Positions 8,379-16,879 of a stretch of DNA of 64,000 bases are shown here, one piece after another. The stretch is taken from positions 1,736,001 through 1,800,000 of the forward strand of contig CBDDLH010000016.1 of the NCBI GenBank assembly GCA_965230565.1, in the 5' to 3' direction. The stretch comes from BCD1 sp965230565 (lineage in GTDB: Bacteria; Bacteroidota; Bacteroidia; Chitinophagales; Saprospiraceae). The notes under the pieces were generated by a model that had not been told where the DNA came from, ran no database searches, and saw only the letters and a list, made by a program, of their open reading frames with translations. A program made the translations under genes and the position numbers. Positions within the stretch are counted from its first letter, which is position 1. Each line of letters opens with the position of its first letter.

Positions 8379-10001
8379 ATGAAGTATCTCATCGCGCTCT
8401 GTTTGTCATTTCTTTTGATTATTCCTGTTGATGCTCAAAACTTACAGGAAATCGAGTCTGTTGATCAGCAGTTCATTATTTGGCTGGATAAAGGAGCAGA
8501 CATTTTAGAGTTTCTCGAAAACGCTAATGTGGAAATGAACAACAGAAGGGGTTTTCAATATATCAAACCTCTGGGCCAAAAGCACAATATTCATCTGATT
8601 GGCGCTCCTGTTTCTGAATCAGCAAAGGAATCCCTTTTGCAACTTTTCAAAAATCAAAAAGAAGTTTTGCATGTACAATTGGATGCCCTGACCAATGATC
8701 GTCTGGAACCCAATGACCTCAACTATCCCGAACAATGGACACTTGAACAGATTGACATGCCCGAAGCCTGGGAACTCAGTACCGGCGGCTTGACCGTCAA
8801 TGGCGACACCATTGTGCTGGCTATCCTCGATTCGGGTTTTGACATTGCTCACCCTGACCTGAAAGGTAATGTCTGGTATAACCACTTCGAGATTCCCAAC
8901 GACAGCATCGACAATGATGGCAATGGTTATATCGATGATTATGTGGCCTGGAACTTTCGGAATGACTCCAATGTTCACGGCCTGTCAACCCACGGCCAAT
9001 CCGTTGCGGGAATTGCAGGAGCAAGTGGAAATAACCAAATCGGAGTGACCGGAGTCAACTGGAATGTCAAACTAATGCTGTTGGATGCCAAATCCATCAG
9101 TTCCATCATTGAGGCCTATGAATATGTGATCGACCAGCGGGAAAGATATAATGCCTCCGAAGGAGCAGAAGGGGCTTTTGTGGTGGCTACCAATGCTTCC
9201 TGGGGCATTGAAAATCAATTCTGCGACGAGCAGCCTATCATCAGGGATCTGTACGATGTCATGGGCAGTCATGGCATTCTGACCGCAGCAGCGACCGCCA
9301 ACTCTCATTATAATGTTGACCTCTTTGGTGATTTCCCCAGTACCTGTCCCAGTGATTTTCTGCTGACGGTGACCAATACCATTATGAATGATGAAAAGGC
9401 AGCCAATTCTGCTTTTGGCCTTACCTCTGTTGATATGGGGGTGCCAGGTGAAGATTCCTATACGATTAGGCTGAATGACGGTTATGGCTCCTTCGGCAGC
9501 AACTCAGCTGCCACACCCCACCTATCAGGTGCCATTGGGCTCATGTACAGTCTCTTGTGTTCTGAGATGGCTGCCGATGCCCTTATTCACCCGGCAGATA
9601 TAGCCCGCGAGGTAAAAGAAGCATTGCTAACAGGGGTTGATCCGGTAACAAGCCTCACCAGTTATACGCAAACAGGGGGCCGGCTCAATGTAGCGAATAG
9701 TGCCGAGGCTATACTGGAAAGTTGCAGTATAAATATTGGTCCTCTCGAGATTCTTGAACTGAGTCCAAACCCAACGGATAACTTATTAAAAATGACCTAC
9801 CAAAGTCCCGATTTTGAAGAACACATCATTTTTGTTCACAATGCCATTGGACAACTTGTTTATCAAGAGCGCTTCATACCAAGTATGTTTGTAGAAAAAT
9901 CGTATGAATTGGATGTTACCCCGCTTGCTGCCGGAGTTTATACCATTAGCCTGCAAGGAGATAACCGGATGGTGTCGAAGAAGTTTGTTGTGGTGGATTA
10001 A
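8379..10001 (+). CDS. Secreted S8 (subtilisin-like) serine protease with T9SS sorting domain
   Basis: A 540-residue protein: signal peptide MKYLIALCLSFLLIIPVDAQ, an N-terminal prodomain-like segment to about 110, a peptidase S8 domain (about 120-445), and a C-terminal type A sorting domain (about 455-540) with SPNPTDNLL and a final KKFVVVD. The catalytic triad is visible: Asp151 in ILDSGFD, His205 in STHGQSVAGI, Ser376 in NSAATPHLSG. It should cross the outer membrane through T9SS, using components such as the PorP/SprF protein at 38.6 kb, and act on extracellular protein. It appears to be a single gene with its own promoter region. Confidence 0.93.
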   Translation: MKYLIALCLSFLLIIPVDAQNLQEIESVDQQFIIWLDKGADILEFLENANVEMNNRRGFQYIKPLGQKHNIHLIGAPVSESAKESLLQLFKNQKEVLHVQLDALTNDRLEPNDLNYPEQWTLEQIDMPEAWELSTGGLTVNGDTIVLAILDSGFDIAHPDLKGNVWYNHFEIPNDSIDNDGNGYIDDYVAWNFRNDSNVHGLSTHGQSVAGIAGASGNNQIGVTGVNWNVKLMLLDAKSISSIIEAYEYVIDQRERYNASEGAEGAFVVATNASWGIENQFCDEQPIIRDLYDVMGSHGILTAAATANSHYNVDLFGDFPSTCPSDFLLTVTNTIMNDEKAANSAFGLTSVDMGVPGEDSYTIRLNDGYGSFGSNSAATPHLSGAIGLMYSLLCSEMAADALIHPADIAREVKEALLTGVDPVTSLTSYTQTGGRLNVANSAEAILESCSINIGPLEILELSPNPTDNLLKMTYQSPDFEEHIIFVHNAIGQLVYQERFIPSMFVEKSYELDVTPLAAGVYTISLQGDNRMVSKKFVVVD

Positions 10002-10157
10002 TTCGTACCAACGAATTCATTCGGCGGCGGTTAAAGTAATGGTTAACAATCAAAACCAAATCTACTTCACCTCCATAGCAGGCAACCTTCAATTTTCAAT
10101 TTCTATTGATTCTAAACATGAAACAGGGTAAATTAAGCGATAATAAAACCCTTATTT

Positions 10158-11549
10158 ATGTTCGGATTAATGCGTAAACCCAGCTGCGATCCTCCCCATC
10201 AAAACATATCGTGGAAAAGAAATCACTATTGCGGAACATGTAAAGTTATGGCGACCGAATATGGTCACGGATCAAGGATGTTCTTAAATTTTGACCTTGT
10301 TTTTCTTGCAGAACTGCTCACCCATCTAAGTAAAACCGAGATCAGCTTTTCAGATGAAGCCTTTGGTTCGAAAAATTGCTTCAAACTTCCTTCCGGAAAA
10401 AACATTCCTCTCCCCCACCAATTTGTAGCTGCCCTTGGAGTTATCTATGCAGATATAAAGATCAAGGACAATCTTCAGGATAAAAAGTCTCCAGTCTGGA
10501 GAATCCCGGATTATCTTTTCAAAAAACCCATTGCAAAAGGTTGGAAAAAACTAGCACAATGGGGAGTTGACTCCGCACTGATTGAAGTTTGGTTGAAAGA
10601 ACAACTTACCAGAGAACAAGAAAAATCTTCAACCGTATTCGATTTTTATTCGGAATCAACGGCAGAAGTTACTGCTCATATTTTCAAAGCCGGGGCTAAA
10701 CTTATTAAAAACAAGGAAGCATCTCCAGTCATGGAAGATTTGGGTCGGCAATTTGGGAAAATTATTTATTGGTTGGATGCCTGTGAAGATTTTATAAGAG
10801 ATAAAAAGCAAAAGGCTTTTAACGGTCTGCAGGTTATTTCAGGGGATTTCCCTGAAAGAAAGTCCATGCTAAAAATGGAGGAGCATTTTGATAAACTTAA
10901 GGAAAAAGCATTGGAGGCCCTGCGAAAATTACCTATTGACGATGAAATAAAGGATCAATTTTCGGCCAGGCTGGAATCCAATCTTTTCATCAGGACTCAG
11001 GCGGCTTTTCATAAAATTGAAACTCATGTTTTGGACCACCATATTGCCCGAAATAATCCCTCGGTCAAACTGCTTGAAGTCCGATTAAAAAGGAGATGGC
11101 GGCAAGCGTTTGAATTCGCAAAAGCTATTTCTTCCTTCGAAAAGCGATTCCAGTATTACACTCTGGCCTCCATGGCTTTCATCATTCCGAGGATAAAAAA
11201 CACCTACCCATTTTCCGAGATCGTTTATAAAAAGAAGGATCCGGTTTGTGGGTGTAATGTATGTGAATGTGGTGAACCTGGCCCCTGTTGTACCTCTTCA
11301 GAAGTCAATGAATGTGAAACCTGTGGGAATACGTTCATTGTAATGGCTTGTAGTTGTATTGTAGCCTTGTTCGTGGGCATTATTTTGTTAATGAATGCTA
11401 CGCTTGGTAAAAAAGGGGCAAAAAGAAATGCTGTACGGGAGATGTGGAACAGCAAAAGAGAGATTAGACAACAACGAAAGGAGCATAAGAGGAATATCCG
11501 TCAAAGGAAACGGAAGTTGAAGAAAATGAAACCTGAGGAGAGGGTTTGA
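10158..11549 (+). CDS. DUF5685 family protein with C-terminal Cys cluster and membrane segment
   Basis: A 463-residue protein. The N-terminus MFGLMRKPSC and the following HYCGTCKVMATEYGHGSRM match the DUF5685 family, whose conserved YCG-C motif suggests metal or thiol chemistry near the N-terminus. Most of the body (50-350) is predicted helical. A cluster of about ten cysteines (around residues 364-397) lies just before and within a hydrophobic segment (FIVMACSCIVALFVGIILL). The tail is very basic, with many R and K. No signal peptide is seen, so it is probably a C-terminally anchored membrane protein. Function unknown. Confidence 0.75.
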   Translation: MFGLMRKPSCDPPHQNISWKRNHYCGTCKVMATEYGHGSRMFLNFDLVFLAELLTHLSKTEISFSDEAFGSKNCFKLPSGKNIPLPHQFVAALGVIYADIKIKDNLQDKKSPVWRIPDYLFKKPIAKGWKKLAQWGVDSALIEVWLKEQLTREQEKSSTVFDFYSESTAEVTAHIFKAGAKLIKNKEASPVMEDLGRQFGKIIYWLDACEDFIRDKKQKAFNGLQVISGDFPERKSMLKMEEHFDKLKEKALEALRKLPIDDEIKDQFSARLESNLFIRTQAAFHKIETHVLDHHIARNNPSVKLLEVRLKRRWRQAFEFAKAISSFEKRFQYYTLASMAFIIPRIKNTYPFSEIVYKKKDPVCGCNVCECGEPGPCCTSSEVNECETCGNTFIVMACSCIVALFVGIILLMNATLGKKGAKRNAVREMWNSKREIRQQRKEHKRNIRQRKRKLKKMKPEERV

Positions 11550-11570
11550 TTTCTTTTACAAGAATTCCTG

Positions 11571-11606
11571 CAAAACAAAAAGGCCCTGACCATAGGTCGG
11601 GGCCTT
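11571..11606 (-). terminator. Terminator of the rplU-rpmA operon
   Basis: AAGGCCCTGACC and GGTCGGGGCCTT pair around ATA (one wobble). Read on the minus strand the stem is followed by TTTGTTTTG. It lies about 30 bp beyond the rpmA stop and could also serve the convergent DUF5685 gene. Confidence 0.8.
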
Positions 11607-11637
11607 CAAAAAGCTATGAAAACTAAAACTATTGTTT

Positions 11638-12402
11638 TTATCCTTTGATGTCTTCAGGTTCACGACCGCCGATGAGTCTGTCCTGGAATGCTTCCAGTTC
11701 TTCCCATTTTTCTTCGTGTGCCATTTTCGCCTGCTTGGCCCATGTTTTAGGGTTGTGCATGCGGTAACGAGGACCGGCAGCATCGAGGATAGCCTGAACT
11801 TTTTCTTCAGGAGCATTAGCGAGCTCTTCCCAGGTGTTGATTCCACCTTCCTGGAGCAATCCTTCGATTTTAGGACCGATACCTTCAACCATTTTAAGAT
11901 CATCTTTTTTGATCTTCTTACCTGAAGGCAATTCTATTTTTGCTGCAGCTGCCTTTTTCTTGGCAGGAGCTTTCTTTTCTTTCTTAGGAGCTTCTTCTTT
12001 CTTCTCTGCTTTAGCAGGAGCTTTCTCTTTCTTTGGCTCTTCAACTACTGGAGCCTCAGCAGCAACAGGAGCTTCCTCTACAACAGGAGCAGCAGGCTTC
12101 TCAGCTTTTTTCTTAGGAGCTGGTTTAGCAATTGTCTCTTCTACGACGTCAAAAGGAACAACGCTAACATACATTCTGTTCTTACGACGTCTTCTGAAAG
12201 CAACTGTACCATCTACCTCTGCGTGAAGGGTAAAGTCTTTACCCATGTATACATTGTCACCCGGGTGGAATTTTGTTCCTCTCTGGCGAACGATGATGTT
12301 ACCGGCGATAGCGAGCTGACCACCGAATAATTTTACTCCAAGCCGTTTCGAATTACTATCGCGGCCATTATCCGTACTACCTACACCTTTCTTATGTGCC
12401 AT
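11638..12402 (-). CDS. rpmA: 50S ribosomal protein L27 with long C-terminal helix-hairpin-helix extension
   Basis: Residues 1-88 are a canonical L27 (MAHKKGVGSTDNGRDSNSKR, then GNIIVRQRGTKFHPG and TLHAEVDGTVAF), a large-subunit protein near the peptidyl transferase centre. L27 is normally about 85-95 residues; this one has 254. Residues 92-157 are a low-complexity Ala/Lys/Glu/Pro linker. Residues 160-254 form a second domain with a helix-hairpin-helix motif (VEGIGPKIEGLLQEGGI, 172-188) and a Trp-rich tail (RYRMHNPKTWAKQAKMAHEE). In other Bacteroidota I recall this HhH tail mainly on L21, whereas L21 here is standard length. The gene lies 36 bp after rplU in the same operon. One uninterrupted frame argues against an assembly fusion. 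Confidence 0.95.
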   Translation of the reverse strand: MAHKKGVGSTDNGRDSNSKRLGVKLFGGQLAIAGNIIVRQRGTKFHPGDNVYMGKDFTLHAEVDGTVAFRRRRKNRMYVSVVPFDVVEETIAKPAPKKKAEKPAAPVVEEAPVAAEAPVVEEPKKEKAPAKAEKKEEAPKKEKKAPAKKKAAAAKIELPSGKKIKKDDLKMVEGIGPKIEGLLQEGGINTWEELANAPEEKVQAILDAAGPRYRMHNPKTWAKQAKMAHEEKWEELEAFQDRLIGGREPEDIKG

Positions 12403-12438
12403 TTCTTTCTAATTTTTGGATTAATAATGGACCGGCGT

Positions 12439-12747
12439 TTATCCGGCTATGCTATCAATTTTAATTTTGGTAAAAGACTGTCTGTGACCATTTTTTACTT
12501 TGTAGCCTTTACGTCTTTTCTTTTTGAAGACAAGTACTTTGTCTCCTTTCTGATGGCCAAGAACAGTAGCATTTACCTTAGCGTTCAATACCGGCGTGCC
12601 TACCTGGACTTTACCGCCATTGTCGATCAGGAGTACCTGGTCGAAACTGACGTTATCGCCATCCTGGGCTTCAAGCTGGTGGACGAAGAGCTCCTGCCCT
12701 TCCTCAACTTTGAACTGCTGACCAGCTATTGTTACGATTGCGAACAT
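12439..12747 (-). CDS. rplU: 50S ribosomal protein L21
   Basis: A 102-residue protein starting MFAIVTIAGQQFKVEEGQEL and containing GDKVLVFKKKRRKGYKVKNGHRQ, the conserved L21 core and C-terminal signature. L21 binds 23S rRNA in the large subunit. It is the first gene of the rplU-rpmA operon, the usual order. It lacks the C-terminal HhH extension often found on Bacteroidota L21; an equivalent extension sits on L27 instead. Confidence 0.97.
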   Translation of the reverse strand: MFAIVTIAGQQFKVEEGQELFVHQLEAQDGDNVSFDQVLLIDNGGKVQVGTPVLNAKVNATVLGHQKGDKVLVFKKKRRKGYKVKNGHRQSFTKIKIDSIAG

Positions 12748-12780
12748 GTTAATTGAGTTTGTTTAAGTTAAAATCGGCTG

Positions 12781-12788
12781 CAAAGGTA
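12781..12788 (-). promoter_or_regulatory. rplU: -7 element of the rplU-rpmA promoter (TACCTTTG)
   Basis: On the minus strand TACCTTTG matches TANNTTTG and lies 34 bp upstream of the rplU ATG. A poly-T stretch occupies the -33 region. Confidence 0.6.
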
Positions 12789-13117
12789 AATCTATTTTGC
12801 TGAAAAAAAAAGTATTCTATGAAAATAAATTTCTGAGGTTGAAGAGCCTCGATTTGGAGCCACGGATACACGAATGGCTTTTGAACAGGAAAACACTAAT
12901 GGAGACCCCTGGACCTTATAACTACTCAACTTATTCAAAGGGTTTTAAATCTTCAAGTCGTTCAAATTGAGCTTATCGAAATCCCGCACCTCCAGGGTTA
13001 GGAGGGTTAAAGCCTATGGCTGGAGTTTTCCTCTTAGAATATACGAGTATTTGATCGGCATTATAAATATCAAACCGTCAACCGTAAGCCGTAAGCCGTC
13101 AACCTCCAACTTCCCCC
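12789..13117. other. Intergenic spacer with decayed repeats
   Basis: No gene seen. It contains CCACGGATACACGAATGG (12859-12876), a motif type common in Bacteroidota spacers, and ends with a 7-nt tandem array at 13075-13104. Confidence 0.5.
13075..13104. repeat. Heptamer tandem array (CCGTMAR type)
   Basis: Four exact 7-nt units CCGTCAA, CCGTAAG, CCGTAAG, CCGTCAA, then CC. It sits 14 bp past the stop of the minus-strand HlyD gene. Confidence 0.85.
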
Positions 13118-14383
13118 TTAAACCCTAAAAATCTCCAAAAATCTTTCCAATAACGACCTATCCTCCGTAATGACTCGGGCAATGCCCTGCATACCTGGTT
13201 TTAACTCCATTGATTCAAATTTCCTGTCATTAGGAAAAGAAATAACGATTTCGAAAAAGCCTGATGCTGACACCTCCCCTATTCTCTCGACCTTTCCGGA
13301 CAACTCACCAAATTCCTTATATGGATAGGCTTGCAAACGCAGTTTGACCGTCATACCTGGCTCCACTTTTCCTGTTCCCTGCCCTGATAATGGACCTACA
13401 GCAGCCAAGTCCTGCCCTGCACCAGGCAGTATTATGGAAAAAAGCGTATTTCCCTGATCCACTGATTGGCCTTCCATAAGTCTTTCAGGAAAAACAATCT
13501 TTCCATCAATTGGCACAAAAAGAACATGAGTTTCCATCCATTGTTGCACTTCCAATTCAAGCGCCATGCAACTGGTTTGAACCTGCAGATACTCTTCCCA
13601 TAAGGCATTCTCGGTTTCATATTTCAGGTATTCAACTCTGGTATCAATTCCCGAAAGGTCAAGTTCATATTGGATCAAATTCGCTTTTTTTGACTCCAAA
13701 GTTGCCTCAAGCCTCAATAACGTTGCATGTGCCGCATCTACTTCAATACCAGACGCTGCGCCGCTATCAAACAAATTTTTAAAATCCCGATAGTTCTTTT
13801 CGGCAAGACTTGTTTCAACTTTCAGCTTCTCTATCTGTTTTTCCGTTGCTGCAGATAATTTTTGAATTAACTCCTTTTCTTTATTTAACCGAACTATCTG
13901 CTGATCAAGGCGACGCTCATTAAACTTTCTTTGTAAAACGGTCATGGCCAGTTTCAGTTTTGAAGCCTCACCGGGTAAAAAAGAAAGGTCAAGATCAGAC
14001 GGGAAATTCAATTGAATCAATTCCTCCACTGTATTTTGTCGAATCACCTCATTCAAAAATGGTTTTAATCTAAGCAGTAATTCATAATCGAGCCCTCCTT
14101 CAAAAACAGCCAGGGCATCTCCCTTGTTTACATTTTCTCCTTCTCCAATCAATATCGACTCAAGGGTTCCATTTAATTCTGCTTTCACATTCACCACCTC
14201 ATTAACCTTCAATTCCACCGGCACCTCAATCACATCAGGATATCTAACAAAATGCGCTACTACCAACAACAATACCACTAAACCCAATACCAAAAGAATA
14301 CCACGACGCCAAATTCTCGACGGCATGGCACCGATGATTTCCTGCATTTCCTGTTGTTCGTTATATGTAAGATTATCTGGCAT
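13118..14383 (-). CDS. HlyD-family periplasmic adaptor (membrane fusion protein)
   Basis: A 421-residue protein with a short cytoplasmic N-terminus, one membrane span (about 28-45, GILLVLGLVVLLLVVAHFV), a lipoyl/biotinyl-like half motif (about 63-95, ELNGTLESILIGEGENVNKG), a long coiled coil (about 150-280) and a C-terminal beta-barrel region (VEPGMTVKLRLQAYPYKEFG). Such adaptors link an inner-membrane ABC exporter to an outer-membrane channel. It lies 280 bp downstream of the C39-peptidase ABC exporter on the same strand and is its likely partner. No TolC-like gene is in the window. Confidence 0.9.
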   Translation of the reverse strand: MPDNLTYNEQQEMQEIIGAMPSRIWRRGILLVLGLVVLLLVVAHFVRYPDVIEVPVELKVNEVVNVKAELNGTLESILIGEGENVNKGDALAVFEGGLDYELLLRLKPFLNEVIRQNTVEELIQLNFPSDLDLSFLPGEASKLKLAMTVLQRKFNERRLDQQIVRLNKEKELIQKLSAATEKQIEKLKVETSLAEKNYRDFKNLFDSGAASGIEVDAAHATLLRLEATLESKKANLIQYELDLSGIDTRVEYLKYETENALWEEYLQVQTSCMALELEVQQWMETHVLFVPIDGKIVFPERLMEGQSVDQGNTLFSIILPGAGQDLAAVGPLSGQGTGKVEPGMTVKLRLQAYPYKEFGELSGKVERIGEVSASGFFEIVISFPNDRKFESMELKPGMQGIARVITEDRSLLERFLEIFRV

Positions 14384-14400
14384 ATTTTGACAATAAATTG

Positions 14401-14420
14401 GTTTGAGGTTGTTTGAGGTT
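14401..14420. repeat. 10-nt direct repeat
   Basis: GTTTGAGGTT occurs twice in tandem just upstream of the HlyD start. A related TTGTTTGAGGTGTT follows at 14618-14631. The rest of the 14384-14663 spacer shows no gene; I looked for a double-glycine leader peptide for the adjacent exporter and saw none. Confidence 0.6.
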
Positions 14421-14663
14421 AATTTATGAACAGAACTACTTTAAATCAAATATTTTCCTGAAGCGAAACGATGATACTATATCTCTAACAGTGGAGTTTT
14501 ATTTCTCGGCGGTACTCCGCGCTTCTCCGAGTAACTTTGCGTAACAGCTCTCTGCGCCCCCTTGAAAGGATAAAGTATTTTGATCAAACTAATTTTATCC
14601 TCCTACTTTGTTGGAAGTTGTTTGAGGTGTTACCATCCCCTCCTTGGCCTTAGCCTAAATTAT

Positions 14664-16838
14664 TCAACTCCCCAATTCCAACTGATTCTTCACCAGGTTA
14701 TAATAAGTTCCTTTTAATTCGGTCAATTCCTCATGAGTTCCCCTTTCAACCAATCGACCATTATCCAAAACCACGATCTGGTCCGCATTTTTTACCGTAC
14801 TCAGTCTGTGGGCCACTACAATGACCGTCCTGTGTTCGAAAAAGGTTTGCAGGTTATTGAGAATTATTTTTTCGTTCTCCGCATCCAGTGCATTGGTTGC
14901 TTCATCAAAAAACAAAATTTCCGGGTCTTTATAAACCGCCCTGGCGATGAGCAACCGCTGCCGCTGTCCCTGACTCAAACCATTACCTTTATCTCCGATT
15001 TTTGTATTAAAACCCAAAGGCATATTATGAATAAAATCATCAATATGGGCAATTTTAGCTGCCTCATGCAATTTCACCCAATCCAATTCCTCTGAACTTT
15101 CGCTGATATTTCCGGCAATAGTATCAGAAAAAATAAAGCCGTCCTGCAAAACTGCTCCACAACGTTTTCTCCAATGAACAGGATCTAACTGAGACAAAGC
15201 CAGGTTCCCATAGCTGATCTTTCCTTTTTCGGGAGCATAAAAATTTAGCAAAAGTTTTACTAATGTCGTCTTACCGCTACCACTTGCTCCCACAATTGCA
15301 GTTACCTTCCCTTCTGGGATTATGAGGTTAATATTTTCAAGCACATTCTCCGACAGGGCATTATATTTGAAACTGACCTCAGAAAGAACCAAATCCTCGT
15401 TTCCCGGTATATCAGCAATAAGGCCTGTCGGTTCAGGTTCGTGGTCATGAATTTCCCGCATGCGATCCATACTCAACCGGGCATCCTGAGCAGACCGGAT
15501 AAAACCGACGAACTGTTGAAGGGGACCGTTTAGTTGACCGGCGATATATTGAACCGCTAACATCATACCCAAGGTCATTTGTCCGTAAATGACCGCCCTC
15601 GCTGCAAAAAAGGTGATGAGAATATCTTTAAACTGACTGATAAAAGCAGCACCGGCATCCTGGTACTGACTGATGGTCAAAAAACGGATATTGGCCCGGA
15701 ATAATCGCCCCTGAATATTCATCCAGCGGCGCCGGTGTTTGCGATCGCTTCCCTGTAATTTGATTTCCTGCACTCCCTGAATGATCTCAATCAACGCCTC
15801 CTGATTTTCGGACAACTCCCGAAACCGACGATGATCCACCTCCTCACGTTTTCTTAACCAAATCAATATCCAACCGAGATAAGCCGCTGCTCCGATCAAA
15901 AAGATCATAAAAATACCCACATGGTAATACAACAACACTAAAGCAAACAATACCAGATTGAACATGGCAAACAACAGGCTAAGGGTAGAATTGGTAAGGA
16001 ATTGCTCTATACGACGGTGATCACCTAATCGTTGCAACAGATCACCGGTCATCTTTCGATCGAAATAAGCTATAGGTAGTTTTAATAATTTCAGTAAAAA
16101 ATCTGTGATAAGGGAAACATTTATCCGAGTACCGACATGAAGTAACATCCACCCCTGGATCAGGTTTACGGTGGTTTGCCCAAGAAATAACATGATCAGC
16201 CCAAAAAGCACGATATAGATAAAATCAAGATCATAATTGGCAATACCAATATCCACAATGGCCTGGGTCAGAAAAGGAAACGCCAACTGGAAGATTCCTC
16301 CAAGCACCAAGGCAATAAGTAAATAGCCTAGAGTTTGTCGAAATGGCTTTAAATAACGGAACAAAAACCGAAACCCTTTACGGTCCTTTTTTACTTCCTC
16401 CGTCTCGAAAAACTCCGGTCCGGGCTCCAATAGAATGGCCACTCCGGTATTTCCGTCAGTAATCCAGTTTTTTTGAAATTCTCTGTGGGATATTTTTAAC
16501 TTCCCAACCGCCGGATCTGCGATCCAGACAAATTTCCGGTTAACCTTATAAACGGCGACAAAATGATTTTGCTTCCAATGAACGATACTTGGCAGAGGAG
16601 CCTTAAGCAATCCGGGGGATTCCGCGCTTTCTCCCTTAAAGGTGAGTTTTACCACAAGGCTTCGCATACCAATATGCTCCGCAGCTTCAACAATACCCCG
16701 GGCAGAAACACCTTCCCTGTCGATATAGGCATGATCCCTTAAGTATTGCAGACTGAAAGATTTCCCATAATGATCAGCGACCATTCTAAGGCAACTAGGG
16801 CCACAATCCATGCTGTCGTATTGGTGGAAAAATTTCAT
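14664..16838 (-). CDS. Peptidase C39 domain ABC exporter
   Basis: A 724-residue protein. The N-terminal C39 peptidase has its catalytic residues: Cys12 in DSMDCGPSCLRM, His92 in NHFVAVY and Asp108 in ADPA. Six membrane helices follow (about 165-450). The C-terminal ATPase has Walker A GASGSGKT (517-524), signature LSQGQRQRLL and Walker B ILFFDEATNALD (Asp645, Glu646). Enzymes of this type cut double-glycine leaders from peptides and export the product. The HlyD adaptor is downstream and the aspartyl protease gene ends 41 bp upstream, so the three may be one unit. No leader-peptide gene is visible nearby, so the cargo is unknown. All ATPase and peptidase motifs look intact. Confidence 0.94.
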   Translation of the reverse strand: MKFFHQYDSMDCGPSCLRMVADHYGKSFSLQYLRDHAYIDREGVSARGIVEAAEHIGMRSLVVKLTFKGESAESPGLLKAPLPSIVHWKQNHFVAVYKVNRKFVWIADPAVGKLKISHREFQKNWITDGNTGVAILLEPGPEFFETEEVKKDRKGFRFLFRYLKPFRQTLGYLLIALVLGGIFQLAFPFLTQAIVDIGIANYDLDFIYIVLFGLIMLFLGQTTVNLIQGWMLLHVGTRINVSLITDFLLKLLKLPIAYFDRKMTGDLLQRLGDHRRIEQFLTNSTLSLLFAMFNLVLFALVLLYYHVGIFMIFLIGAAAYLGWILIWLRKREEVDHRRFRELSENQEALIEIIQGVQEIKLQGSDRKHRRRWMNIQGRLFRANIRFLTISQYQDAGAAFISQFKDILITFFAARAVIYGQMTLGMMLAVQYIAGQLNGPLQQFVGFIRSAQDARLSMDRMREIHDHEPEPTGLIADIPGNEDLVLSEVSFKYNALSENVLENINLIIPEGKVTAIVGASGSGKTTLVKLLLNFYAPEKGKISYGNLALSQLDPVHWRKRCGAVLQDGFIFSDTIAGNISESSEELDWVKLHEAAKIAHIDDFIHNMPLGFNTKIGDKGNGLSQGQRQRLLIARAVYKDPEILFFDEATNALDAENEKIILNNLQTFFEHRTVIVVAHRLSTVKNADQIVVLDNGRLVERGTHEELTELKGTYYNLVKNQLELGS

Positions 16839-16879
16839 CCTATTTTTTGAAGGTTATCCATGCACCAGTCCATAAAAAA

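Noticed and set aside
11638..12402. L27-HhH fusion as an assembly artefact
   Set aside because: The frame is continuous, the linker is typical low-complexity ribosomal sequence, and the operon terminator follows directly.
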